A stretch of DNA of 64,000 bases from Henckelia pumila (GCF_033568475.1 NC_133122.1:66983442-67047441), one strand, 5' to 3'. Shown: positions 24,101 through 36,943, counted from the first letter of the stretch. Translations and numbers: made by a program. The notes: generated by a model not told the origin, from the sequence alone.

Positions 24101-25064
24101 CACATTCAAATATTTTATTTGATAAATATTTATATATGAAAATATCATTTTTATATTTTTTATTTCATCATTTATTTTTCATTAAAATAAATTATATAAA
24201 TACACAATACATCCATAGTCAGAATACTAGTCTATAGTATCGTTGACCGACTACTACCCTGGAGTTGAAAGAATTAGCCGGTCAAAATTTTGTTCTATTT
24301 GATTACTGGAGACGTGTTAACTTTTCCAAACAAATCAAGAGTTTTCTTCTTTTTTTTTAATAAAAAATAAATGAAGAGTTTTTTTTTTGAAAGAAAAAAT
24401 AAATGAAGAGTTTTTCTTATGAAATATCTAGCTTTAATTAATTAATTAATTATATGTAAATTTATATACAGCTAAATCAATATATATATAGAAGTACATA
24501 TATATACGACGTGTATATATGCAGTAAATATATTTATCAATTTATTTAAATACTCGAAAGAAATATATAATTGGAGTAGAATATGATATAATATAATTGA
24601 CTCGGTAAACCGATTAAAATTCCTTCAATACTAATCAACCAAAAAATAATGTATAGAACAAAGACCGACCCTTACGTTTGGTTTAGGTATACTAAACTCA
24701 AACATTACAAGAATTGTTTTAAGGAATGTATTTTTGTAGGATTGAAATCCAATACGAAACGAAGTTGTTTGACATTTGACTGACGTATGTGAGGAATGAA
24801 TTGTTGATTAAAAGACTTTTACACAAAGAGTAGGCTTTATGTAACAGAGTCGATCATACTCATGTCTACAATGAAAAGTAATATTTTTATATTAAAAAAT
24901 ACTATTATTTTATGAGTCGAATATGAGATTCATCTCATAAAATTGATATGTGATACCAGAATGTTGTTTAGAGTACAAGTAAAATCTTGATCTAGATTAC
25001 AGAGATATAAAGTAACTACTCGCACTATAAACAAGATTTGAGCGTAAACTCAAGACTTGCTTAT

Positions 25065-25172
25065 CTCGAACAGAGCAATTACAAAAAAACTTCTAAATCT
25101 ACCTAAATAAATTAGGTATATCGAGCAAAAAAATTACAAAAAAAACTTCTAAATTTATCTAAATAAATTAAG
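25065..25172. repeat. Two-copy tandem duplication, unit about 56 bp
   Basis: TCGAACAGAGCAATTAC and TCGAGCAAAAAAATTAC open two units that both continue AAAAAAACTTCTAAAT and end in CTAAATAAATTA. Confidence 0.65.
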
Positions 25173-25630
25173 AAAACTATTTGCAGCCAGCGGAAATGAA
25201 ACCTCAGACGAATTGGTTGATCTCAGAACCTCAATCTTAACCATTGAGTCAAGACCTCATTAGATTCGCTGGTAGGAATTGTCTTGATTTACCGGAACAA
25301 CAATGTTCTCTTTTTTCTTGCAGTCTAGGAACTCACCAAATCTTTTGCTACATTTGCTTGGTCAAAATAAATTTATTAGTTTTCTGAATAAATAAAAATT
25401 TAGCCTCGCACACAATTAATTACTTAGAAGGGATCGAAATGGTTTTGCTTAAATACGAGTGGATCTAAAACATTTATAATATTAATTATTATACGCAACT
25501 ATCTCCTATTGGCCACTAGTCTACCAATAATGGGTTTATATAAATTTAAATTTAGATTTAGAACCACGTAATGTGAAAAAAAATTTCATGGATCATATTT
25601 GAGTTTCATCTCACAAAATTATATGTGTAT

Positions 25631-25735
25631 AAGAGTTTTTCTGATCAAGAAATTTACACTAAGGATTCAAATTTAAGAATTGTTTCAAGTTTTTCTGATC
25701 AAAAAATTGACACTAATGATTCAAATTTAAGAAGT
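25631..25735. repeat. Two-copy tandem duplication, unit about 55 bp
   Basis: Two units share GTTTTTCTGATCAA, ACACTAA and GATTCAAATTTAAGAA in order. Confidence 0.65.
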
Positions 25736-25741
25736 GCATCG

Positions 25742-25785
<44 letters not shown>

Positions 25786-25835
25786 ATAACATAACAATCC
25801 AAACATCACTTGACAATTATTGGTACCGATGCTTG

Positions 25836-26411
25836 TAGAGTCGTCAAAATGGGTCGGGTTCGTCGGACTAGCCCGCCCTGCCATGAAAAATTGGTGGGTT
25901 GGGTTGAGGTTTTACTGGCCCGTTTAGAGGCCCAAACGGGCCGCGGGTTGAGATGGGGCGAGGCGGTCCGCCTGTTTTTTAAAAAAATAAAATTTTTAAT
26001 TTTTTTAATTATGAGCATAAAAACACTTATTTTTAAATAATGTGATTTTAAAATTTTAAAATTAGTATTTAATATATTTTTAATATCTTACATTATTATT
26101 TTTTGTGGTTAAATATTTATTTATATTATTCATATTATTTGGAAATGTGACTTTTTATCCAAAATATAATAGTTAACATCAAAATTTTACATGATTTGTT
26201 TGATTGTAAAATTTATTATTTGTTATTATGTAACATTGTTGATATATATTTTTCAATCTCAAATATTAATTTTGTTTTTTTAATTTTTTGGCGAGCTAGC
26301 CCGCAACCCACGGCGGGACGGGAAGGGGCTGGTTGAGGTTTTTATGACCCGTTTGGAGACGAACCCAAATGGGCCGCGGATCATGCCGGGCCGGGCCATC
26401 TGACAGCTCTA
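25836..26411. mobile_element. hAT-type non-autonomous element (MITE)
   Basis: 576 bp with terminal inverted repeats TAGAGTCGTCAAAATGG and TAGAGCTGTCAGATGG, flanked by a perfect 8-bp duplication GATGCTTG (25828-25835, 26412-26419). GC-rich ends (CGGGCCGCGG type) surround an AT-rich middle. An 8-bp duplication is typical of hAT transposons. It has no coding capacity. Confidence 0.9.
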
Positions 26412-26419
26412 GATGCTTG

Positions 26420-27173
26420 CCTAGGCGTGGGGCAGAAATACAAATATGATGGAATCTAAAGTTCCATGCTTACAACGTACCAAATGGGGTCGTAGCATGA
26501 GTAGGATTATTATCCAAGTTGCCAATTAGTTGGGAAAAAAAAATTATTCTGTGGTATTTAGGAATATCCAGATTTTGGCCTACACAAAGGCCACTAATTC
26601 TCTATATTTTAAGGAAACCATTGTGCACTATGGGGCCTGATATTTTACATAAATTTTAAAATTTTGGCAAACCTATTATTTTATTCATGAAATGTAACTT
26701 TCATTATTTTTTTTGAAAGTTAAAAGTTAATTGTTTATTCAGTTGTACGAATGACTAAATTTCAAATGTCACTATATGAGTCATGACCATCTTTGAAGTT
26801 ATGTAGAAATCTAAATGGTTCATGTGGCGGTTTTTTTTTTTTTTTTTTTTCCCTAATATTTTTTTTCACATAAATTTTTATTTGAACATTTTAACGAGTT
26901 AATTATGTGAGACAGATTTTCGTCTGATTGATGAAAAATATTATTTTTTATGTTAAAATTACTTCACACTGCAAGTATGGATCCGATCAACCCGTTTTTG
27001 TGAGACCAGCTCATGTACTTTTTTTGTCAATAATTCAAATCATCCTATGCTTTTCAAGAAAAAATGAAAAATAATAATGAGAGAGATAAATGCTTTATAA
27101 ATTTCAAGAAAAGCTCTTGAAAAGCGAAACTAATTATCCGAAAATAGTGAAATTATTTTAGTAACCAAATACA
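26420..27173. other. Intergenic DNA 3' of the GDSL gene
   Basis: No gene is visible. A T tract of about 22 bases lies at 26829-26850. The stretch 26925-27012 (GTGAGACAGATTTTCG to TTTTTGTGAGACCAGC) resembles a dispersed repeat, with a weaker relative at 45915-46072. The 3' UTR of the GDSL gene probably extends into the last few hundred bases. Confidence 0.5.
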
Positions 27174-30100
27174 TCAAAATGAGAACTTGTTTTCCAGATT
27201 ATTATCAATTAGATCAGCGATGGTATCCTCCTCGTCCGAGAAGAGATCTCGTAGATTAAATGGGCCGACAACGGCTCGGGGCCCGGCCCATAGAGACTCT
27301 GCAAATTGTTGGTGAATCTTCTCTGTTGGGTGAAAAGAATCCCACCAAACATGTTCATCTGCATTGCCACACAATTCATAAGTAGTCACTTTCTTTGTAC
27401 CTCCACAAGTGAAGAGCCCTCCATAAGGCCCGGAACCGCAACAAGCACTCACACCCTCCTTCAAACCTACACATATTTTTTTATCATACCCGTGGAGTTG
27501 AAATCAGACTCGTATACGATGGAGTAACCGGAATTTTAAAATCAAATGGACAAAAACTTAAATTATATTCGAATAACATAAATATTAATATTTTAGCATA
27601 GAGTAAAAATGTACTAGATATAAAATTATATAATTTCAAAAATCATCTGTCGTCGAATATCCAATTAGGTACCCGTAGAGATTATAGAAAAAAAAGATCC
27701 AAATATTACAATTGGATATTGTCGTTGCAATATATGATTTATGTTAGATGCTGGATCAAGTCATTAAAAGTTGTATATAAAGACTTGGGCAATCTCTCCA
27801 TTAAAGTTAGCTTTTCGGGTGGAGTTAGATCTAGATTGATAATCTTAATCATTTATGTTTTAGATGAAATTTAATTGGGTCTAAATCTAAAGATATTTTA
27901 ATATCGTAGTACAAAAGCAATGGTCTATATTCATCTTTTCTAGATGTCTCATGAAAACGAGATTAATCTTGAAAGTTCACTCATGTTTTTCACGTTTGAA
28001 AGTGACTTCAATCCATACAAAATTCATTGCGATCCACAAATTTAAGCTGGTGGTCAGGAAATCAAAAACCTATTTGGTTGGGCACTTCAAGTGGTGTGAT
28101 CAAACAAATAGTTATTTAAAAATAATCGAATAAATTGTGAATTTATATATATATATATATATTTAAAAAAATTATAATCAATGATAACGTCATAACTCAT
28201 AATAAAATTATAATCAATGATAACGTCATAACTCATAATACAAGTTCCATGTTTCAGTTGATGTTATCATTTCAAAAATTTCACAGATAACACAACCAAA
28301 TATATGTCTAATTTTGATAAAGGGCGTATGATTGACTAAAAGCACATATACATGTCAAGAACTATTCTTTGTTAAGAAATGATTTGGACTTAACTCACCT
28401 TAAAAGCTAGTTTAAGAGGTGAGGTTTACCCTTGTTGATATAAAGAGGGCCAAGTTATTTATCCAACCTATGTGGGACACAAATCAATACACGAACACAC
28501 CTCTCTCACGCCCAGGAATGAAACAACTGGAGCGTGTGGGACGAGTGAGGCCAACTATGGGCCGTCCAACACATAACGGAAATCGGGCTTTGATACCATG
28601 TTAAGAAATGAATTGGACCTAACTCACCTCAAAAGCTAGCTCAAGAGGTGAGGTTTGCTCTTGTTCATATAAAGAGGGCCAGGTTATTTATCCAACCTAT
28701 GTGGGACACAAATCAATACACCAACATTCTTGAACAATCAAGCATAGTTCTAGAAAATTTTTGTTTAACACAATCAAATTGTATGTTTTTGTTTTTTTTT
28801 TTTAAATATAACTAATTGTGTACCATAGTGAGATGGATTGTTGATTCGATCTTGAATCCAATCAAAGAAATTGGAGTTGCAATACTTGAAGTCTTTCAAC
28901 AGGTGATCCAGATTTGACAGGATGCTCTGAAGTGCATTATTATGTGCTAATGCAAGAGAATTGGCTTGCTCCAAACACCCTCCCGTGGCTTCAGGGTCGA
29001 GGGCCCTTAGCACCGGTAAACATCCCAGTGGCGACAAACTCAAGAATCCAAATTTGTTCCCACCTTTTGCATATATTTCCTGCACAATTGAATCATCAAG
29101 AGAATATATAATTATGATGTATCGTTGCAAAAAAGAATAAAAACCATTTAGAGTAATAGGTTGTTCTTAAGTTTTTTGGGGTCATGTTTGGACCACATTA
29201 AGATTAGTTCAAAGAATGAAGGTCCACTGTAGAGTACAACATAAAATTTAGTAAATTAAAGAATCAATTGGATTTTGTGCTTGGAGCCCGAATTGTTGTA
29301 TAGACCACCCATGTAGGCCATGTTATTAAGATAATCCAGAGAGTGAAACTCCCAATCAAGGAGTAAATAAACTAAATCGAGTTAAAATATACTTCGAAAG
29401 TTTTAAGACTGAAATTTGATTAGAATCAAAACTCGAGTTCGAGCACAACTCAAAATATTTGAACAAGGTTGGTTAGAGCTCGTCGAACTAATCTAAAATA
29501 ACGTACCGAAAGATTTCATTCAATTAATCATATCATACTAGCTAATAAAAATATTCAAGTTTGCATGTAACTCGTGAACTATTGAACAAAATAATCTAGA
29601 CTCGAATTCAACTCTAGAAAAATTTTGGACACATTCGAATACGGATAAAATATTTTTCGAACTAGATTGATTCGTTGATACCTCAACAGGTCCAACAAAT
29701 GAAAAAAAAAAAACCGAAAGTTAAATTACTTGAATCGCTTGAGTCAAGTTCCCAATAACCATTCCCACATACTCCTCGGGGTGATGGAGTTGTTGCATCA
29801 TAGGATCTCCAAGATAGCCACCCAAGTAATCGTTACTTCCCATACTAAAGAAATAAACCGCACTTGATATCACTTCCTCTGCTTCCGAGCTTCCCAATTT
29901 TCCATCGACCCATTTGCGAACATCCTCAAAGTACTTTAGTTGAGTCTTGAGATCAATGGCCTTTTAAAACAAAAAACAAAACAAAAGTATGTGAACAAAA
30001 ATCGATAAAAGAAATTTTAAATAAATTGTTGCCCACGAGGGCTGACCCGAATCCGACCGTAATAATTCAAATATAAATAAATCGATAATTATATATTTAA

Positions 30101-30592
30101 TTTTATTTGTGCTTTTCAATACATGACTAACCTGACCATGGTTGGTGGATGAAAGAATGCCCGCCCCTCCGGAGGCGAAGTTCACTCCATTACTATAATC
30201 AGCAGATGGATCCAAGAATGGAGGAATTATTGGCAAATTAGCATATTCACCTATTAAACAAACAATTTAAATATTAATTAATACGAAATTATAGAACCAA
30301 TTTAGTAGCACCATATATATTATACTTGTACATGTATTTCGATCGTACCAATGAAATCTACGATGATCCGACCGTCTGAAAACCGGCCCGTCGGATCCTT
30401 GAAGAAGCCATTTTGACCATAAGGCTTGTAATTGGCTTGATTTTCTGGGATCGTGTCGATAAAATTGTTGTTTCCCGGATCGACAGATGAGTCTCCGAAT
30501 ATAAAGAACGATGTGTGTTTTTGTGCTGAAATTGTAACAGGCTTGAAAAATAGAATGACACTTATAGCAATTAGATTCACAGAGATGGTCAT
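27174..30592 (-). CDS. GDSL esterase/lipase (GLIP5-like), intact, five exons
   Basis: Probable secreted hydrolase of the plant GDSL/SGNH family acting on ester or lipid substrates. Exons, in transcript order: 30592-30349, 30250-30132, 29960-29730, 29079-28824, 27466-27174. All four introns have GT-AG borders and the frame stays open for 380 codons, normal for the family. A hydrophobic signal peptide covers residues 1-23. Block [13 protein letters not shown] gives Ser35; block [10 protein letters not shown] gives Gly110; block III MGSND gives Asn164; block V DSFHP gives Asp326 and His329, so the full catalytic set is present. An upstream in-frame ATG at 30634 would add 14 residues. I prefer 30592 because a TATA-like box lies only about 30 bp above 30634 and the sister copy aligns from the second Met. 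The substrate cannot be told from sequence. The last intron (1357 bp) holds a TRIM. Confidence 0.9.
28171..28242. repeat. 36-bp tandem duplication in the GDSL last intron
   Basis: ATTATAATCAATGATAACGT followed by CATAACTCATAATA occurs twice head to tail, almost perfectly. Confidence 0.85.
28370..28726 (-). mobile_element. TRIM retrotransposon in the GDSL last intron
   Basis: 357 bp: two 128-bp terminal direct repeats (28370-28497 and 28599-28726) with TG...CA ends, a 101-bp core, and the 5-bp target duplication TTCTT on both sides. On the minus strand the right repeat is followed by the primer site TGGTATCAAAGCC. No coding capacity. It lies in the same orientation as the host gene and is absent from the last intron of the sister pseudogene. 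Confidence 0.93.
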
Positions 30593-30664
30593 GTTCTTTA
30601 GATTATAAGAGTGCTGAGGAAAATGTTGTCTCATTTTGGTTTGAATTTTAATTAATGGTTTAGG

Positions 30665-30672
30665 TATTTATT
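30665..30672 (-). promoter_or_regulatory. TATA-like box of the GDSL gene
   Basis: AATAAATA on the minus strand, about 73 bp before the preferred start codon. The segment containing it is deleted from the corresponding place of the sister copy, where GTTTAGGTA is followed directly by AGATCGTGACAATGG. Confidence 0.45.
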
Positions 30673-31072
30673 GAGTTATTCGTACTTCCTTAAATAATAA
30701 ATTAACTTCGTAAGTTTGTGACAATGGCGTATATACCAATGGAATTGAGTCATTTTTTAGTTAATATATTATGTTAAAAAATTAAGGTTAGAGGATGAAG
30801 CTTTGAAATGTTCAGCCCTTATGTCCGCATATATTCCTAGCTACTACTTCCAAACGGCATCCTCGTATACATACTAGCGGATTGTGAAATATTCAATCTC
30901 TGCATTCTATAAAAATAAAAAATAGGTATAAAATAAAAATTATTAATTTTTGAAATTGAAATGTAATAAAAAAACAAAGAAAAATGTTATTATACTATAA
31001 AATGGTTAGTTTGATAAGATATATATATATATATATATATATATGATATATTCTAAGCAAATCTAAAATGAC

Positions 31073-31703
31073 CAGTGACGGAACTATATGGTGAAGCCCA
31101 GCCTAGCCCATATAGTTAGTGTATATATATATATATATTGAGTTAATTATATATATTAATTGCAATTGATTGAATTTTTTAATTTATTGATATATATGAG
31201 TTTTATTTAAATATTTAGGCTTCTAAATTTTGTGTTTATATAGACCATTTCATGGAACATTCAATATATTGAACATTATATGCTATTGAGTACAAAATAA
31301 CATCATAAATTCAAAGTAAATCTATAATTATGTACATTATCCCATTAAAAAAATTATACTTTATAAAATATAAAACAATTATTCAACTTATTTTAAAGAG
31401 AAATTTTTTTGATTCATTAACCCATCAAATTTTCAAAATATTTTATAAAATATAATTTAATTATTAAAATAAATTCATTGTTGAATATAGAAAATATTTA
31501 TAAGGATATTGATATATTAAAATTTTGTGTCATTACTAGCATGATTGATATTCAATTTTTTTTAAAATCATAAACAAGTTGAAAAATATATGAATAATAA
31601 AATATTAACATAAATCTAATATGTATATTGACCTTATGAGTTTTATTCATATTTTTCTAATGTAAAATTAGCCCCTCTTAGCAAAATTTTGGTTACGTCC
31701 CTG
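31073..31703. mobile_element. hAT-type non-autonomous element
   Basis: 631 AT-rich bp with imperfect terminal inverted repeats (CAGTGACGGAAC and CAGGGACGTAAC). The flanking 8-bp duplication is AAAATGAC / AAAACGAC, with one mismatch. No transposase is encoded. Confidence 0.75.
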
Positions 31704-31711
31704 AAAACGAC

Positions 31712-34700
31712 AATATCACTTCATATATACTTAGCATAAAGTGCTCTTGTATTATATATAGTAAAAAATATAAAGAAAATAACATAATTTGACTGGTTTA
31801 AATTGAATTTTGTTTCTCCGATTAATTAAAATGGGGTCTTAGTGTAATAACGTGACTTAGTTTATGCTGCTTTAGCCAATTTTTTCATTCGGAATGCTTA
31901 AAAAGATATATTATCGTTATGAAGTTGAGCATTGCTAAAAAACACCAAGAATGAAAAATTAATCGAGGCATTAAATTTTTTATGCTTAAAATTATTAATG
32001 ACATTAAAATCTGATGTATCTATACAATATTATAAAAGTTGAGCATCAAATATTAACCGTTTTGGTACGTAGATGACACCAAATTAATTTTCCACTGTTG
32101 ACCCTCATATTGAATGTGGTGCAACCTTAAATTTATGTCTCACGGACCACAATCACTCCAACTCTTAAAAACTGCTCCAATCACGTTCGTCTTCTCTATT
32201 TCATTATGCGAGCAGTTAGTTAATCTCATCACTCATGTATGCATTTCTCCTGTTCCCTTCAGGTTATACTGTTTTGAGAGAAATCTATGTACTTTCATTC
32301 ATGGTAATTTGCTATCACCATTAAATTAACATCAAACTGTTCGATAAAATGTGTGAAAGAGAAATAATTTTTTTTTACTCTAATAGATAGAGTTTTTGTT
32401 TTTCATAATAACTACTCTCATGAGCCATGCCCCATGGCATTCTGCAGCACACTCAAGTTCCATTCTGAAGAGACGAACGTGATTATTTAACTACTCTCAT
32501 GAGTTGAATTATTTAACTTTTGGATATTATATACAAATACTATTTATATCCAAGTAGTTCGTGAGTTTTTTTTTTCAGATTTTATTCGGTGCGCTTTTAA
32601 ATGTAGTTTATCGTCCATTTTGTTGCAAAAACTTTTATACCAGAATATAGGAATAAAAAATTTCAAGCCTATCTAGATTTCGAGTCGAAGATTAATTAAT
32701 TTTGAATATTAAGAGATAAGAGGAAAAATGTTACATGTCTATTTTTTTAGGAGTTGCATATCTATTATTTGTAGTGTTTGGTTATACTTAATTCTTACGA
32801 CATTGACTTTGATTCTACTGTCTGCATGGATTGGGTTTCAATCAAAGATAAATTTCTTCCTTCCTGCTCTTCTTTTCTTTTCTGAAACTGAATTCCTAGG
32901 TTAACTCACAACTTCACCCCATATATAACCTACTACCTAACGAGCATCTTCAATTAACTTAATCAAAATATTTTTATGCCTGCGTATTTCTCCATATAGG
33001 ATGGCTTAAAGAGGAGAGGCTTTAAGGAGACCAATATCCTAAACGAAGGAGATGCTTTAAGGAGACCAATGTCTATTAAAACTGGTAAACTCGCAGTGTC
33101 ATATTTCACATACTATTTGTTGCATTCTGAACTTTATTTCTGAATTTAGTAGGTGATCATATCACAATTATTTTTCATTGCAAACTCGGTAAACATATTT
33201 TTTCAATTTTAAATTTTCACTCCCTTGGTTTGTACACATTATTTTTTTTATTTCACAATTACAAAATTGCTTATGCTTGACTACTGTTCAAAATCTCCTT
33301 GCTGCACAATATTACATGAGTTTGTTTTTTTTTTTTTTTTATATATATATAGAAAATTCAAATCAAACTACTTGAGTTTTTTTTTTCCAATTTCTTTCAA
33401 TGTGTTTTCAAATGCAACTCAATACAATTTTTTGCAAGAAGATGAACTTATGAAATGGTGGAAGTTAAAAGATATTTATGAAATATTTGAAAGAAACTTC
33501 ACCATCAGAGCCATCGAAAGAAACTTCACCATTAGAGCCACCAAAATTTATGTCGTTCAATTTATTGTGTTATTGTTCTCTTCTCCTATTTATTCATGGC
33601 TTTCGCTCAATGGGTGTTATTTGCTTTCATTTACTGGAAATTAGAGTTATTTGGTTAATTATTGGATATTTTGATGAAAATTTTTACCGTAAAGGACTGT
33701 TATTTGCCTTAATATAGCACTTGTTGTGGCAATTCCTCGAAGCATCATTTCAAAAACAATATACAAAAAGCTGTTTTGCTTTTGTTCACACATTCAATTT
33801 AGTTTCTATTCAGTATTTTAAATTTGATGACATGTTGATGTAAACAAAGGCAACTCAATAAAATGAAGGTTAAGCTTAAACGACTCAGCTTTGCTTCAAC
33901 TTCAATTCATTGTGATACGTTATTTTCATATATTTATTTATGCTTTAAAATGATTTTTTTCTCTTTAGTCATGTTCTAATTAACTCAACTGTTACCACTA
34001 GGAGAACTACTATTTTCATCTGCGGACTACATAAAAAAAATCTGATAGACCTTATTATAGAAAATTTTCTTACTCCATGATAAAATATTATGCCTACATG
34101 TTCAATGATTAAAGGATGTGTTGCACAGCTGGCTTTCATATAAAAAAACTTGCTGCCATGCTGCTTTGTTTTGTTCAATTCTAGGACATTACTTTCGGAA
34201 AGCATGACGATTGGCGTACAACCTTTCCCTTCTTACAATAAGTTAGGTTAAGGTGAATGTTCTTTTTCTTAAATTAATTTCTTTGATAAATAATATTTTC
34301 TTAAATTACTTTCATTCCTATTGATCACCGTTTCAAACAAACGCCAATGAAAAATACCGGTTTGTTCTTATCTGTTACAATTTTCTTTAGTAAATAATGT
34401 TGTTCAATGTATTTGTAAAACCTGATGAGTCTATGTTATTTCGACTCATCCATTATATTATTGAGATATTTAAAGTGCAGGGGACGATTTTCAGTATTTA
34501 CTCATATAGTCTTCCTTCCATGTCCTTTTTGTTTGTTTTATGTGGTTTTATCAATGTCAATTTATCTTTGTTCTCATAAGAAGCCGAGTCTAAATGAATG
34601 AAAATATTCTGCTAGTAAAAATGATTTTCTCCCACCCCTGAAGATGCAAGGCCTATTTTAAACATGAACTAAAATATTTCAATTTCAATTTCAATTATTT

Positions 34701-35428
34701 ATTTGGGTTGCTTATGTTACACATTATATTGGCTCTTGGGTGATTTTGAGATTCTCATCCAGTTTAGTTATTCTAAGGAATCTATCTAGAGGAATAAATT
34801 TGACATATATATGAATATGAGGAATCTAAGATGGAGAGGAAAGTCAATAGTTATTTTATGTGTTCCGGCTTAGATGAACTAATTTTTATCACTTTTCATT
34901 TATATTTCTTTCAAATCCCAAGATTCCGCGCTTAATATTGTCATTAAACTTTGTAGACTTTGATATATATGAGAAAATTTGTCTCTTTCATCTGGGATTT
35001 CAAGTATAATTCACCTTTTAGTATTTTAGTGGTTATTTTGTCATTTCATGGATCGATGTGCATATTGCATTCAAAAGCTCCGATGGTTAAATGACCAGTT
35101 ATTTTCAGTAATGTTAGTTTTCTAAACCTTCTGTGACTCATAAGTTGAAAACTAATTGACATGGTTTGTTTTTGCTCAAGGCATGCTGTCATCTAGGAAT
35201 TGATTGGAATTGATTTTAACAACCAATCACCCCTGTGGCTTTACCAAGAAACGAGAAGCTCCAAAAATACATCAACATTCAACACCTATCTCCCAGGTCG
35301 GTGAATTCCATGGATATGTTATTACTCTTAACACAGGAAAGTCTCATGCAAAAGCTTTAGGCTCTGATCATCATAAGAAGAAAACAAGATTTTGTAACAT
35401 AATTATTTAATATTCATGTACAAACGTC
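31712..35428. other. Intergenic DNA, no convincing gene
   Basis: Short ORFs are present (139 codons at 33225-33644, 68 codons at 35204-35410) but I recognise no family, splice structure or codon bias. A 27-bp duplication (GAAAGAAACTTCACCAT type) lies at 33489-33541, and a 24-bp one (GCTTTAAGGAGACCAAT type) at 33018-33074. The right edge may be a Helitron terminus (next entry), in which case part of this stretch could be captured sequence. Confidence 0.4.
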
Positions 35429-35460
35429 GCACACGCATCGCGTGTGCCTCGGTCGCCAGT
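35429..35460 (+). other. Possible Helitron 3' terminus
   Basis: A perfect 8-bp-arm hairpin GCACACGC-ATC-GCGTGTGC stands 13 bp before CCAGT, and A/T-rich DNA follows. Helitrons end in a short GC-rich hairpin about 10-12 bp before CTRR, inserted at A^T. The final CCAG departs by one base from CTAG, and no 5' TC end was identified, so this is tentative. Confidence 0.3.
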
Positions 35461-35563
35461 ATACAGATAATGCATATATACTGTATACATACCAAAGATT
35501 GTTCGAGCATGCATGTTATTAAGTCTCGAATAGAAAAACAAGTACCTAATACATAGGTAGTAT

Positions 35564-35673
35564 TTGAGAGAGCTTCTAGAAAGTACTTCTCAGCTTTTCG
35601 TTAACAAAATTTCACAAAATTTTAAATTTTTGTTAACGGAAAAGTTGATAAATACTTGTAAGAAGCTCTCCCA
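35564..35673. repeat. Small foldback (MITE-like)
   Basis: GAGAGCTTCTAGAAAG at the left pairs with GAGAGCTTCTTACAAG read from the right, and the pairing continues to CGTTAACAAAA near the centre. I could not define a target duplication. Confidence 0.55.
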
Positions 35674-35928
35674 TAAAATAAATACAATATTATCGAAATA
35701 AAATGTATAACATATATATAAACTCGTAAAACTGTCTTACCGACCATTGTTGTTGCATTCAGATATACTCCATAAAGGGAAAAGCAATAATATTTTTACA
35801 AGTTTTCGTAAAAAAAAAAAAAAATTTTCGGGAGTCGAGACGCCTGAATAGCCAAAACTCACGTTGGAAGAAATATTGGTTGGCTTTCAATTATTTCGGC
35901 CACCAATTATTGTGGCATATATGAAATT

Positions 35929-36051
35929 GAGAGTTGATATTTACACTTCATTTTGTGTTATCTACACTTCACTTCATGTATAAAATATGTGTCTAATTTA
36001 CTTACAAGTAAAGTGCAAATAACAAAAAATGGAGTGTAAATATCAACTCCT
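35929..36051. mobile_element. 123-bp MITE, Mutator type
   Basis: Inverted ends GAGAGTTGATATTTACAC and AGGAGTTGATATTTACAC, flanked by a perfect 9-bp duplication TATGAAATT (35920-35928, 36052-36060). Confidence 0.85.
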
Positions 36052-36617
36052 TATGAAATTATGCCGACAAGATCATATGTAACTTTTAGCGAGGAGACAA
36101 ATGACGATACGTTTCGCGGACATGTGGCTTAGCTCGTGTAATTAGTTAATTTCTATTAATGGACCCATAATTTACATCATATGTTGTGGGTAATTTGCAT
36201 TCATTTCCTATGCATTTTTTGTTAATTGCATTCCCCACATTTGTATGTTATAATTTTTATATTTGATAAAGGTAGTGAGTGTCAAATGCATAAAATGTAA
36301 AGAAGGTGAATGCAAATGACCAAGAGAAAATATGTCCATGGTTCTGGAATGAATCAGACATTTTTATTAGTGTATAAACGAACTGAATTAAACCGAACAT
36401 CTTTGCTAGCTATTCAAATATTGCTCGAGAAACTCGAAATCTATTTCTTTCATTTATAATTATATCACGATAATAAAATATCAAGTCTTGCGTTTACATA
36501 CTATCGAAAAATATAATTGAGCTCGACTTCGGTTCAAATTCGATAAATTCGATAACGAATCAAATATTTTTTTAATGAGCTCGGCTTGTTTAAAATTATC
36601 TCCACGTGACTTGAATT

Positions 36618-36887
36618 TTATTTCTCTAGGTTTGAAACTTGCAAGAAGACATGTTCCCCTGTCTCAAAATGCAAAGGTCTGCACTTGGTGTTGGCGTAAC
36701 TGACCTGTCTATCCTGTGCAGTCTTGATCCTCTTCTTGATCAATTCACTTTTATCCACAATATGCTGGATCAACTCAGGCTCCTCAACCTGTCTCTCCCC
36801 TACTTCATCCCAGAATAAGGGTGTTCGACAACGGCTACTATAAAAAGCCTCAAACGGTGTCATGTCAATGCTGCGATGGTAGCTATT
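36618..36887 (-). pseudogene. Ty3/gypsy integrase C-terminal fragment
   Basis: The minus strand reads NSYHRSIDMTPFEAFYS, then CRTPLFWDEVGERQVE and HFETGEHVFLQVS. This is the region just after the integrase core in plant Ty3 elements, comparable with 9300-9560 of the chromovirus here. Both ends are abrupt and no LTR is near. It is isolated debris, ending next to the 60-bp repeat at 36885. Confidence 0.85.
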
Positions 36888-36943
36888 GTTCGAGCATGCA
36901 TGTTATTAAATCTCGAATAGAAAACAAGTAATACATAGTAGCC

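Larger units (their letters stand above)
23406..25835. other. Gene-free AT-rich intergenic DNA
   Basis: No ORF of note and no recognisable protein motif in any frame. It holds short tandem duplications (below), a (TA)n run at 25745-25779 and several A/T tracts. Confidence 0.7.
35498..36943. repeat. Segment bounded by about 60-bp direct repeats
   Basis: 35498-35560 and 36885-36943 share ATTGTTCGAGCATGCATG, TTATTAA(G/A)TCTCGAATAG and AATACATA in the same order. Between them lie two foldbacks and a Ty3 integrase fragment whose edge touches the right repeat. It is too long for a target-site duplication. Repair-mediated capture or local duplication fits better. Confidence 0.7.

Noticed and set aside
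25745-25779. (TA)n runs here and at 28146, 31021 and 37379 as origins or regulatory sites
   Set aside because: Ordinary dinucleotide microsatellites of AT-rich plant intergenic DNA and introns; nothing else supports a function.
33225-33644. 139-codon plus-strand ORF
   Set aside because: Low-complexity F/Y/L-rich translation of T-rich DNA, including a poly-T tract; no domain or splice context.
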